From the NCBI RefSeq assembly GCF_000376265.1, contig NZ_AQWU01000060.1:195-61484 (forward strand): DNA of 61,290 nt, given 5' to 3'. The stretch comes from Thermus igniterrae ATCC 700962. Lineage in GTDB: Bacteria > Deinococcota > Deinococci > Deinococcales > Thermaceae. The position numbers were made by a program, and so were the translations under genes. Positions 54,346 to 61,007 of the stretch are shown here, one piece after another. The notes beneath the pieces were generated by a model that did no database searches, had not been told where the DNA came from, and was given only the letters and a program-made list of their open reading frames with translations. Position 1 is the stretch's first letter; every line of letters starts with the position of its first letter.

Positions 54346-54994
54346 GGAACTTTTGGCGCGCCTCCAGGCCCTGGGGGTGGAGGCCCGGGAGGTGGCCCTT
54401 CTGGAACAGGTGGACCTCCCCCTGCTAAGGGCGCTCCCCCAGAAGCTAAGGGGGGCGGACTGGGTGGCCGTGACCTCCAAGGAGGGGGCCAGGAGGCTCC
54501 TTTGGGCCTGGCGGGAGGCGGGAAGGCCCCCCTTGCGGGTGGCGGCGGTGGGGGAGGGGACGGGGGAGGTGCTCCGGGCAGGGGGGCTTGCCCCGGCCTT
54601 CCTCCCCCCCAGGGCCACGGCCCAGGACCTGGCCCGGGCCTTTCCCGAGGCGGAAAGCGTCCTCTTCGTGGCCGGGGACCTGGCGGGGCGGGACCTGGAG
54701 GCGGGGCTTCGGGAAAGGGGGGTGAGGGTGGAGCGGCTGGAGGTCTACGCCACCCGGGAAAGAGCCCTGGCCCCTGAGGAGGTGGCCCTTCTGGAGGAGG
54801 CCCGGGTGGTGGCCTTCTTCAGCCCAAGCGGGGTGCGGGCCTTCGCCCGCTGGACCCCTAGGCGACCCTTAGCCGCCTCTATCGGCCCCAGCACGGCCCA
54901 AGCCGCCCGGGAGCTGGGCTTTTTTGTGTACGAGGCCGAGGCCCCGGGGCTGGAGGGGCTTTGGCGGGCCATCCTGGCGGCCCTCGGCTGTTAG
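54317..54994 (+). CDS. hemD: Uroporphyrinogen-III synthase
   Basis: The 225-residue protein has the loose HemD pattern: VLLTRGKDRELLARLQALG, ADWVAVTSKEGARRLL, LRVAAVGEGTGEVLRAGG, then VLFVAGDLAGRDLEAGLRERG, RLEVYATRE, VVAFFSPSGVRAF and ASIGPSTAQAARELG. It cyclises hydroxymethylbilane with ring D inversion. It starts with GTG inside the CMD gene. It is followed closely by hemA, supporting the call despite low family conservation. Confidence 0.9.
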   Translation: MVLLTRGKDRELLARLQALGVEAREVALLEQVDLPLLRALPQKLRGADWVAVTSKEGARRLLWAWREAGRPPLRVAAVGEGTGEVLRAGGLAPAFLPPRATAQDLARAFPEAESVLFVAGDLAGRDLEAGLRERGVRVERLEVYATRERALAPEEVALLEEARVVAFFSPSGVRAFARWTPRRPLAASIGPSTAQAARELGFFVYEAEAPGLEGLWRAILAALGC

Positions 54995-55020
54995 GGATGC
55001 TTGTCCCTATGCCCCTGGCG

Positions 55021-55026
55021 TATACT
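55021..55026 (+). promoter_or_regulatory. Putative -10 box of hemA
   Basis: TATACT lies 12 bases before the hemA ATG, within the 44-base hemD-hemA gap, predicting a leader of about five bases. TGCTTG, 17 bases upstream, is a weak -35 candidate. Confidence 0.5.
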
Positions 55027-55038
55027 GGCCCCCAGGTT

Positions 55039-56217
55039 ATGGCCTTGCCCCTTTATGTGGTGGGCCTCTCCCACAAGACCGCCCCCGTGGAGGTGCGGGA
55101 GCGGGCGGCCTTGGACCCGGCGGTGGCCCTTCCTGCCTTCCTGCGGGCCCTGGGGAAGGGGGTGGTGCTTTCCACCTGCAACCGCACGGAGGTCTACGGG
55201 GTGGGCAACGCCCAGGTGGCCCGGGACCTTCTCCTGGCGCGCGGGGTGGGGGCCCACCACCTCTACGCCAGGGAGGGGGTGGAGGCCCTGCGCCACCTCT
55301 ACCGGGTGGCGGCGGGCCTGGACTCCTTGGTGGTGGGGGAGGCCCAGGTCCTGGGACAGGTGCGGGAGGCCCTTTTCCTGGCTCGCAAGTGGGGGGCCAC
55401 GGAAAGCCTTCTGGAAAAGGCCTTCCAGTCTGCCATCGCCCTGGGCAAGCGGGCCCGGAGCGAGACGGCCATCGGGGCTGGTGCGGTGAGCGTGGCCTAC
55501 GCCGCCCTGGATTTGGCCCTGGCGGTCTACGGGGACCTCACGGGCCTGGCGGTGGCCGTTCTGGGGGCGGGGGAGATGGCCGAGCTCTTCCTCACCCACC
55601 TTAAGGCCCAGGGGGTGGGGCGGGTTTTGGTGGTGAACCGCACCCCCCAAAGGGCCCAGGCCCTGGCGGAGCGCTTTGGCGGGGAGGCCTTTGGCCTGGA
55701 CCGCCTTTCCCAGGTCCTGCAGCAGGCGGACCTGGTGGTGGCCTCCGCGGCCGCCCCCCACTACCTGGTGGGCCCCGAGCTCCTGCCCCGCCGGGCCAAG
55801 CCCATCTTCCTCATTGACATCGCCCTGCCCCGGAACATTGACCCCCGGGTGGGGCGGCTTTCCCACGCCTACCTCTACAACCTGGACGACCTGGAGCGGG
55901 TGGTGGAGAAAAACCTCAGGGCCCGCCAGGGGGAGATTCCCAAGGTGGAGGCCCTGGTGGAGAAGGCCCTAGGGGACTACCTGGAGTGGTACGCGGGCCA
56001 CCGGGTGCGGGCGGCCATCCAGGCCCTCGAGGCCGTCTTCCTCCGGCAGGTAGCCCAGGAGCTTCCCCAGGCTGACCCCCTCACCTGGCACCTGGAGGCG
56101 GGCCGCCGCGCCCACCCCTGGATCCTGACCCTGAAGGCCCGGGCCAAGGCCTTCTTGGCCGGGGCCCCCTGCCCTGAGGGGTGCCCCCTCCTGGCCTTCC
56201 GCTCCCCAAGGCCATGA
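55039..56217 (+). CDS. hemA: Glutamyl-tRNA reductase
   Basis: The 392-residue enzyme makes glutamate semialdehyde from glutamyl-tRNA, the first step of C5 tetrapyrrole synthesis. VVGLSHKTAPVEVRE, the nucleophile C47 in VLSTCNRTEVY, LVVGEAQVLGQVREA, the NADPH-site AVLGAGEMAELFL and FLIDIALPRNIDP are all present. ATG 55039 begins the conserved N-terminus. Its stop overlaps the next gene (ATGA). Confidence 0.96.
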   Translation: MALPLYVVGLSHKTAPVEVRERAALDPAVALPAFLRALGKGVVLSTCNRTEVYGVGNAQVARDLLLARGVGAHHLYAREGVEALRHLYRVAAGLDSLVVGEAQVLGQVREALFLARKWGATESLLEKAFQSAIALGKRARSETAIGAGAVSVAYAALDLALAVYGDLTGLAVAVLGAGEMAELFLTHLKAQGVGRVLVVNRTPQRAQALAERFGGEAFGLDRLSQVLQQADLVVASAAAPHYLVGPELLPRRAKPIFLIDIALPRNIDPRVGRLSHAYLYNLDDLERVVEKNLRARQGEIPKVEALVEKALGDYLEWYAGHRVRAAIQALEAVFLRQVAQELPQADPLTWHLEAGRRAHPWILTLKARAKAFLAGAPCPEGCPLLAFRSPRP

Positions 56218-56966
56218 ACCTAAGCCTCCTTCTGGCCCTTGGGGGAGTCTTCCTCCTGGCCCTGGGGCTTTTCTGGCCCCGGGGTCTGGCCTGGGGGGCC
56301 CTCCTTTACCTGGGGGCTGCCCTGGCCGACGCCCTGGGGAAGGGGCTCTTCTCCGGTCCTGCCCAGCTGGCCCTGGTCCTGGGGGGGCTTCTGGCCCTCA
56401 GGGGGGAGACCCTCTTCCTGCGCCCGCGGCTTGCCCCTTTGCCCCGCTATTTGGTCTTTCTGGCCCTCCTCCTGGGGCTTTTTGCCCTCAAGGCCCTGCC
56501 CCATCCCGGAGGCGACCTTCCCCTCGCCCTTACCCTCCTCCACGCCGGGGCCTTTTTGGTGGCCTACCTGGCCCTGGCCGTGGGGGTGGGGGCGGGGGCG
56601 ATGTGCGCCCTGCAGGACCTGCGCCTGCGCCTGGTCCCCGAGCGCGCCCTGGGGGCGGCCCCCATTTGGGGCCTTAAGCGCTTGGAGCGGGGGTACCTGC
56701 GGGTGGGCTACCTGGCCACCACCCTGGGCCTGGGAAGCGGCATGGCCTGGGCCTGGGGGGTTTTCGGAAGCCCCTTGAGCCTGGACCCCAAGGAGGTCTC
56801 CGTCCTCCTGGGCTGGGGGCTCCTCACCCTCTACGTGCTGCTGGAGGAGCGGCTGAGGGGCTACCCGCGGGTGGCCCTGCTCCTTTTGGCCTATGCCCTC
56901 CTCCTCTTCGCCTTCCTGGGGGCCCCCTTCCTGGGCTCCCGCCACCCCTCGAGGCTCATCTTTTAG
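56214..56966 (+). CDS. HemX/CcsA-like cytochrome assembly membrane protein
   Basis: The 250-residue membrane protein has about eight transmembrane helices and the end part of the CcsA/HemX pattern, GLGSGMAWAWGVFGSPLSLDPKEVSVLLGWGLLTLYV, with conserved W and PKE residues, although the full WWD motif is not evident. It is coupled to hemA as hemX is in Bacillus, where it lowers HemA levels. A cytochrome c assembly role is the alternative. Confidence 0.82.
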   Translation: MNLSLLLALGGVFLLALGLFWPRGLAWGALLYLGAALADALGKGLFSGPAQLALVLGGLLALRGETLFLRPRLAPLPRYLVFLALLLGLFALKALPHPGGDLPLALTLLHAGAFLVAYLALAVGVGAGAMCALQDLRLRLVPERALGAAPIWGLKRLERGYLRVGYLATTLGLGSGMAWAWGVFGSPLSLDPKEVSVLLGWGLLTLYVLLEERLRGYPRVALLLLAYALLLFAFLGAPFLGSRHPSRLIF

Positions 56967-56978
56967 GTTTGTAAACCT
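56965..56978. promoter_or_regulatory. Operator-like palindrome upstream of the small-protein cassette
   Basis: AGGTTT-GT-AAACCT, a perfect 6+6 inverted repeat, begins in the stop codon of the HemX-like gene and ends five bases before the -35 of the next promoter. It is A/T-rich in a G/C-rich setting, which suggests a binding site, possibly for the DUF2089 regulator encoded in the cassette. Confidence 0.55.
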
Positions 56979-56982
56979 AAGC

Positions 56983-57012
56983 TTGACATTCTTTAAGCCT
57001 TCCCCCTACAAT
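56983..57012 (+). promoter_or_regulatory. Strong sigma-A-type promoter of the small-protein cassette
   Basis: TTGACA (56983-56988), an 18-base spacer and TACAAT (57007-57012) form the closest match to the consensus promoter in the window. The transcript would have a leader of about 10 bases with GGGGGAGG before the ATG at 57029. Confidence 0.85.
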
Positions 57013-57028
57013 CATCAAAGGGGGAGGC

Positions 57029-57220
57029 ATGGGAAACCTGAACTGGGACCTGGAGGCGGGGAGGTGGCGGTGGCAGGCCCTTCTGCGGGAGGCCGAGCGG
57101 GAAAGGCTGGCCAGGTCCCTTGGGGTTTCCTGGCGCAGGCGGCTGGCCCAGGCCCTCTGGCGCTGGGCCGAGCAGCTGGAGCCCGAGGTGCGGGTAAAGG
57201 AGGCCAGGCATGGAGGATAA
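57029..57220 (+). CDS. Small tryptophan- and arginine-rich protein
   Basis: The 63-residue protein is basic and amphipathic, with five tryptophans and many Arg/Glu (LNWDLEAGRWRWQALLREAE, SWRRRLAQALWRWAEQLEPE). No transmembrane helix or known domain is visible. It is expressed first in the four-gene cassette, with GGGGGAGG before the ATG, and overlaps the next gene by eleven bases. It could be a peptide partner or anchor for the following proteins. Its function is unknown. Confidence 0.65.
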   Translation: MGNLNWDLEAGRWRWQALLREAERERLARSLGVSWRRRLAQALWRWAEQLEPEVRVKEARHGG

Positions 57221-57581
57221 GCGGAAGATTTTGGAGATGGTGCGGGCGGGGGAGCTGGGGGTGGAGGAGGCCTTGGCCCTCCTGGAGGCCCTGGAGGGCC
57301 ATAGGCCCTCGGCCAAACCCCTGGCCCAGCTTCTGCGGGTGCGGGTGGAGGCCCACGACCAGGGCAAGCCGGTGCGGGTGAACGTGAACCTGCCCCTGGC
57401 CCTGGCGGAGCTTCTGGAGAAATTCCTGCCCGAAGAGGCTAAGCTGGCCCTGGGACAGCGGGGGGTCAACCTCAAGGACCTCCTGGCCCTGGTGCGGGAG
57501 GGAGTGCCGGAGGGGAAGCTTTTGGAGGTGGAGGCCGAGGAGGAGGGGGGGCCGGTCCACGTGCTGGTGGAGGTGGCGTGA
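57210..57581 (+). CDS. SHOCT-like-domain protein (YvlB N-terminal type)
   Basis: The 123-residue protein starts with a helical hairpin, RKILEMVRAGELGVEEALALLEALEG, of the SHOCT-like kind found at the N-terminus of YvlB-type proteins. A beta-rich region follows, LRVRVEAHDQGKPVRVNVNLPLALAELL, and ends EGGPVHVLVEVA. Related Bacillus proteins belong to envelope-stress operons. A second SHOCT-like segment ends the DUF2089 protein of this cassette. It overlaps the next gene by four bases (GTGA). Confidence 0.78.
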   Translation: MEDKRKILEMVRAGELGVEEALALLEALEGHRPSAKPLAQLLRVRVEAHDQGKPVRVNVNLPLALAELLEKFLPEEAKLALGQRGVNLKDLLALVREGVPEGKLLEVEAEEEGGPVHVLVEVA

Positions 57582-57832
57582 GGAGGCTTCCCCCCCTGCG
57601 CCCCCGGGTGCTCTACCTGGGGGTGTGGGGGCTCTGGCCGTTCCCCCTTTTCCTGGGGCTTCCCCTCTTCCTTCTGGAATGGACCCTCCTGGTCCTCTTG
57701 CTCTGGAAGGCCTGGGGGAAGCCCGGGCAAAGGGTGCCCTGGGGGGTGGTCTTGGCCTTCCGGGCCCTTCCTCCCCTGTTGCTTTTTTCCCTGGAGGTGG
57801 GCAGGATGCGCGTCAAGGGGGGACTATGGTGA
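57578..57832 (+). CDS. Small membrane protein of the cassette
   Basis: The 84-residue protein has two hydrophobic segments (VLYLGVWGLWPFPLFLGLPLFLLEWTLLVLLL, which could form one hairpin or two helices, and VVLAFRALPPLLLFSLEV) with basic ends. No family is recognised. It starts with a GTG overlapping the previous stop and overlaps the DUF2089 gene by seven bases, so it is tightly coupled. A membrane sensor or anchor role is inference from position. Confidence 0.65.
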   Translation: MRRLPPLRPRVLYLGVWGLWPFPLFLGLPLFLLEWTLLVLLLWKAWGKPGQRVPWGVVLAFRALPPLLLFSLEVGRMRVKGGLW

Positions 57833-58197
57833 CGAGGCCCATGCCCGTGCGTTGCCCGGCCTGCGAGGGGCACCTCATGGTGAAGGCCCTGGTCTGCCCG
57901 GCCTGCGGCACCGAGGTGCACGGCCGCTTCCAGGCCAACGAGTTTGCCCTTCTGCCCAAGGAGCACCTGGATTTCCTGCGGCTTTTCGTGAAGGCCCGGG
58001 GAAACCTGAAGGAGGTGGAGCGCCTTTTGGGCCTCTCCTACCCCACGGTGCGGGCCCGGCTGGACGCCCTCCTCAAGGCCCTGGGCTACGAGGGGATGGA
58101 GGAGGAGGACGAGCGGCTTTCCACCCTCGAGGCCCTGCGCCGGGGGGAGATCACCCTGGAGGAGGCGGTGGCGCGGCTGAAGGCAGGGAGAAGCTGA
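57826..58197 (+). CDS. DUF2089 zinc-ribbon/HTH regulator with SHOCT-like tail
   Basis: The 123-residue protein begins with a zinc ribbon (RCPACEGHLMVKALVCPACG), then EFALLPKEHLDFLRLFVKARGNLKEVERLLGLSYPTVRARLDALL, a helix-turn-helix typical of DUF2089, and ends with a short helical hairpin, TLEALRRGEITLEEAVARLKAG, that resembles the start of the SHOCT-like protein two genes before. It is a likely DNA-binding regulator of the cassette. The 3' end overlaps the convergent histidine kinase gene by 47 bases. Confidence 0.85.
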   Translation: MVTRPMPVRCPACEGHLMVKALVCPACGTEVHGRFQANEFALLPKEHLDFLRLFVKARGNLKEVERLLGLSYPTVRARLDALLKALGYEGMEEEDERLSTLEALRRGEITLEEAVARLKAGRS

Positions 58198-59557
58198 AGG
58201 CCGTGCCCTGGCCCACCTCGCTCTCCACCCAGATCTCCCCCCCGTGGGCCTCGAGGATGGCCTTCACGATGGCCAGGCCCAGGCCGCTCCCTCCCCGTTC
58301 CCGGTCCCGGGCCTTGTCCACCCGGTAAAAGCGCTCAAAGAGGTGGGGGAGGTGCTCCTTGGGGATGCCCTCCCCATCGTCCTCCACCCGGATCACCCCC
58401 CTTTCCCCTAGGTCAAAGGCCCTAAGCCACACCGTCTTGGCCCCCGCCTTCAGGGCGTTATTCACCAGGTTGGCCAGGACCTGGTGGAGCCGGTCGGGGT
58501 CCCCCCGCACATAGAGCTCCGGGGGGGCCTCCACCTGGATCTCCCCCTCAAAGCTACGGGCGAACTCCTCCCGCACCTCCTCCAGAAGGTCCAGCACCCG
58601 CACGGGCACAGGTTCCATGCGCCAGGTGCCGCTTTGGGAGAGGTCCAGGAGGTCCGAGACCAGTTTGCCCATGCGCTCCGCCTCCCGCTTGACCACTTCC
58701 AGGCTTTCCCGCTGGGCCTCCGTGAGGGGGGTGCGGCGCAGGAGGTAGCCCACATGGCCCAGGATGGCCGTCACCGGGGTGCGGAGCTCGTGGGAGGCAT
58801 CCTGGAGGAAGCGGGTCTGGGCCTCAAAGGCCTTCTGCATGCGGGAGAGCATGCCGTTCAGGGCCCGCACCAGGGCGGCCACCTCGTCCCGCCCCTGGGG
58901 CTCGGGTAGGGGTTCGGGGCGCTCGGGCATGGCCTCGGCCCGCCGGGCCACCCACTCCAAGGGCTCCAGGGCCCGGGCCACCAGGTTCCGGGCCAGGAGG
59001 ACGGCCAGGAGGAGGACCAAGAGGGCCGTGCCCGTGTAGAGGCGGGCGAACTGGTTGAGGGTGGCCTCGAGGTCCTCCACGGGCCGCCCCACCAGGAGGA
59101 GGCCCTTCCAGGTGGTGCCCGAGAGGTTGACCTCCACCCGCCTGGCGTAGACCAGAAGCCTGAGGGGAGGGCCCTCCCGGGGAAGCTCCGCCCGGGCCCA
59201 GACCTCCCCCTGCTCCAAGAGGGTGCGGTAGTCCGCCTCCCGCAGGAGGAGGCGCTGGCTTCCCAGGGCGGGGCTTTTCTGCAGGCTGATCCCCCCCTCC
59301 TTGGCCAGGAGGGCCGGGTCCTCCTCGGGCAGGAGCTGGAGCTCGGCGTAAAGGCTGGCGGGAAGGCCGGCCTCCAGGAGGGCCTGCCCCCCCAGGTTGA
59401 GGAGCCGCACCACCTGGTTGCTGGCCTCCTGGAGCTCCTGGCGCAGGTTGCGGTGGAGGAAGTTGCGGAAGAGGCCCTCGAGGGCCAGGCCCAGGACCAC
59501 CAGGGTGACCAAGAGGAGCCCGGCGGTGAGCAGGGTGATGCGGGTGCGCAGGGTCAT
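58151..59557 (-). CDS. Sensor histidine kinase
   Basis: The 468-residue kinase has two transmembrane helices (about 8-30 and 173-193) enclosing a 140-residue extracytoplasmic sensor region, a HAMP linker (LEPLEWVARRAEAM), the phosphoacceptor H256 in DASHELRTPVTAI, the N box LANLVNNALKAG, G1 VEDDGEGIP, F box LFERFYR and G2 GSGLGLAIVKAI. It ends with a proline stretch. It pairs with the response regulator 21 bases upstream on the same strand. The signal is unknown. No Shine-Dalgarno is visible. Confidence 0.95.
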   Translation of the reverse strand: MTLRTRITLLTAGLLLVTLVVLGLALEGLFRNFLHRNLRQELQEASNQVVRLLNLGGQALLEAGLPASLYAELQLLPEEDPALLAKEGGISLQKSPALGSQRLLLREADYRTLLEQGEVWARAELPREGPPLRLLVYARRVEVNLSGTTWKGLLLVGRPVEDLEATLNQFARLYTGTALLVLLLAVLLARNLVARALEPLEWVARRAEAMPERPEPLPEPQGRDEVAALVRALNGMLSRMQKAFEAQTRFLQDASHELRTPVTAILGHVGYLLRRTPLTEAQRESLEVVKREAERMGKLVSDLLDLSQSGTWRMEPVPVRVLDLLEEVREEFARSFEGEIQVEAPPELYVRGDPDRLHQVLANLVNNALKAGAKTVWLRAFDLGERGVIRVEDDGEGIPKEHLPHLFERFYRVDKARDRERGGSGLGLAIVKAILEAHGGEIWVESEVGQGTAFSFSLPSAAPPPPPG

Positions 59558-59578
59558 GGGGGGAAGGTCAAGGGGGCC

Positions 59579-60253
59579 TCAGTCTTCCCGCAACACGTAC
59601 CCCACCCCCCGCACCGTGTGGATGAGGCGCCTCTCCCCCCCGGCCTCCAGCTTCTTGCGCAGGTAGCCGATGTAGACGTCCACCACGTTGCTCCCTCCCT
59701 GGTACCCGGGCCAGACCTTCTCCTCAATCTCGTAGCGGCTGAAGACCTTGCCCGGGTTCTTGGCCAGAAGCTCCAGAAGCTCAAACTCCTTGTTGGAAAG
59801 CTCAATGCGCCGGCCACTCCGGAAGACCTCCCGGCCTTCCAGGTTGATGATCAGGTCGGCCACCCGGATCTCCCCGGTGATGGCCGGGCTCACCCGGCGC
59901 AGGTGGGCCCGCACCCGGGCCAGGAGCTCCTCTATGGAGAAGGGCTTCACCAGGTAGTCGTCGGCCCCCGCATCCAGCCCCTCCACCTTGTCCTCAATGC
60001 GGTCCTTGGCGGTGAGGATCAGGATGGGGACGTTGGAGGTCTTGCGGATGCGCTTGGCCACCTCAATCCCGTCCATGACCGGGAGCATCAGGTCCAGGAT
60101 CACCAGGTTGGGGTTCACCTCCCGGAAGCGGGAGAGGCCGGTGATGCCGTCGTGGGCTACCTCGGTGCGGTACCCCTCCGCCTGGAGCTCCAGCTCAATG
60201 AAGCGGGCGATGTCCTTCTCGTCCTCCACGATGAGGATCAAAGGGGGTTCCAT
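59579..60253 (-). CDS. OmpR/PhoB-family response regulator
   Basis: The 224-residue protein has a receiver domain (acidic EDE, phosphoacceptor D54 in [15 protein letters not shown] threonine, lysine in YLVKPFS) and a C-terminal winged helix with [27 protein letters not shown] and [14 protein letters not shown]. It is the partner of the downstream histidine kinase. The start is set by TATCCT seven bases upstream, directly behind a perfect palindrome that suggests autoregulation. Confidence 0.95.
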   Translation of the reverse strand: MEPPLILIVEDEKDIARFIELELQAEGYRTEVAHDGITGLSRFREVNPNLVILDLMLPVMDGIEVAKRIRKTSNVPILILTAKDRIEDKVEGLDAGADDYLVKPFSIEELLARVRAHLRRVSPAITGEIRVADLIINLEGREVFRSGRRIELSNKEFELLELLAKNPGKVFSRYEIEEKVWPGYQGGSNVVDVYIGYLRKKLEAGGERRLIHTVRGVGYVLRED

Positions 60254-60260
60254 ACCCCCC

Positions 60261-60266
60261 AGGATA
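60261..60266 (-). promoter_or_regulatory. Leaderless -10 box of the two-component system
   Basis: TATCCT on the minus strand lies seven bases before the response regulator ATG at 60253. Confidence 0.6.
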
Positions 60267-60270
60267 CTTA

Positions 60271-60286
60271 CTTTCTCATGAGAAAG
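60271..60286. promoter_or_regulatory. Perfect 16-bp palindrome upstream of the response regulator
   Basis: CTTTCTCATGAGAAAG is self-complementary over all 16 bases. It fills the space between the hemolysin-III stop codon and the -10 box, so it covers the spacer and reaches the -35 region. No T-run follows on either strand, which favours an operator over a terminator. Confidence 0.6.
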
Positions 60287-60904
60287 CTAGGCGTAGAGGC
60301 TCAGCACCGCCAGGTACATGAAGAGGCTCCCCAGGAGGACCAGGAGGTGCCAAAGGCCGTGGAAGCCCATCCGCCCCGGCCAGGGGTCCGGCCACTTCCG
60401 CCAGTACACCAAGGCTCCCAGGGTGTAGAAAAGCCCGGCGGTGGCCATAAGGGCGAAGGTGGACAGGGGAAGGGCCAGCTTGGGCAGGAAGAGGACGGAA
60501 AGCCAGCCCAGGCCCAGGTAGGCCAGGGTGTAGAGCCAGCGGGGCGCCCTCAGGAAGAAGAGGCGGAAGCCCACCCCCAAAAGGGCCAGGCCCCACACCA
60601 GCCCCAGGGCAAAGGGCCTGAGGCCCGCCTGGAGCCCCTCTGCCAGGAAGGGGGTATAGCTTCCCGCGATGAAGAGGAAGATGGCCGCGTGATCTAGCCG
60701 CCTGAGCCAGGCCAAGGCCTGATCTCCCACCTTTAGGGCGTGGTAGAGGGCGCTGGCCCCGAACATCAGGGCCATGGTGAGGCCGAAGACCAGAAGGGCC
60801 GGCCAGGCCTCCCGGGGGGCCAGGAGGAGGAGAAGGAGGCTTCCCAGAAGGGCCAGGGGGACCCCCAGGGCATGGCTCAGGGCGTTGAAGGGCTCGCGGA
60901 CCAT
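60287..60904 (-). CDS. Hemolysin-III/PAQR-family membrane protein
   Basis: The 205-residue protein has seven transmembrane helices and the family motifs: EPFNALSHALG, ASALYHAL, LDHAAIFLFIAGSYTPF and the terminal GFHGLWHLLVLLGS. The conserved Ser, His and Asp residues match a proposed zinc-dependent hydrolase site. Haemolytic activity is not implied, and its physiological role in bacteria is unclear. ATG 60904 has TATCCT five bases upstream. Confidence 0.92.
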   Translation of the reverse strand: MVREPFNALSHALGVPLALLGSLLLLLLAPREAWPALLVFGLTMALMFGASALYHALKVGDQALAWLRRLDHAAIFLFIAGSYTPFLAEGLQAGLRPFALGLVWGLALLGVGFRLFFLRAPRWLYTLAYLGLGWLSVLFLPKLALPLSTFALMATAGLFYTLGALVYWRKWPDPWPGRMGFHGLWHLLVLLGSLFMYLAVLSLYA

Positions 60905-60909
60905 GCCCC

Positions 60910-60915
60910 AGGATA
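60910..60915 (-). promoter_or_regulatory. Putative leaderless -10 box of the hemolysin-III gene
   Basis: TATCCT on the minus strand is followed by GGGGC and the ATG at 60904, the shortest spacing in the leaderless set. Confidence 0.5.
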
Positions 60916-60917
60916 CC

Positions 60918-61007
60918 CTAGCCCCGGCCCTCTAGAGCGGCTTCTATCTCCGCCACCTTCCTCACCGTGCGCAGGAGGGCGTCGGGGTTGAGGCTTAGGG
61001 AGTCATA
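60918..61007 (-). pseudogene. Possible 3' remnant of a gene cut by the IS element
   Basis: About 30 codons on the minus strand read YDSLSLNPDALLRTVRKVAEI and then EAALEGRG before a stop, with the G/C third-position pattern of real Thermus coding sequence, yet no start and no family. They end where the IS630-type sequence begins. I read them as the tail of a gene truncated by insertion. A non-coding coincidence is possible. Confidence 0.35.
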
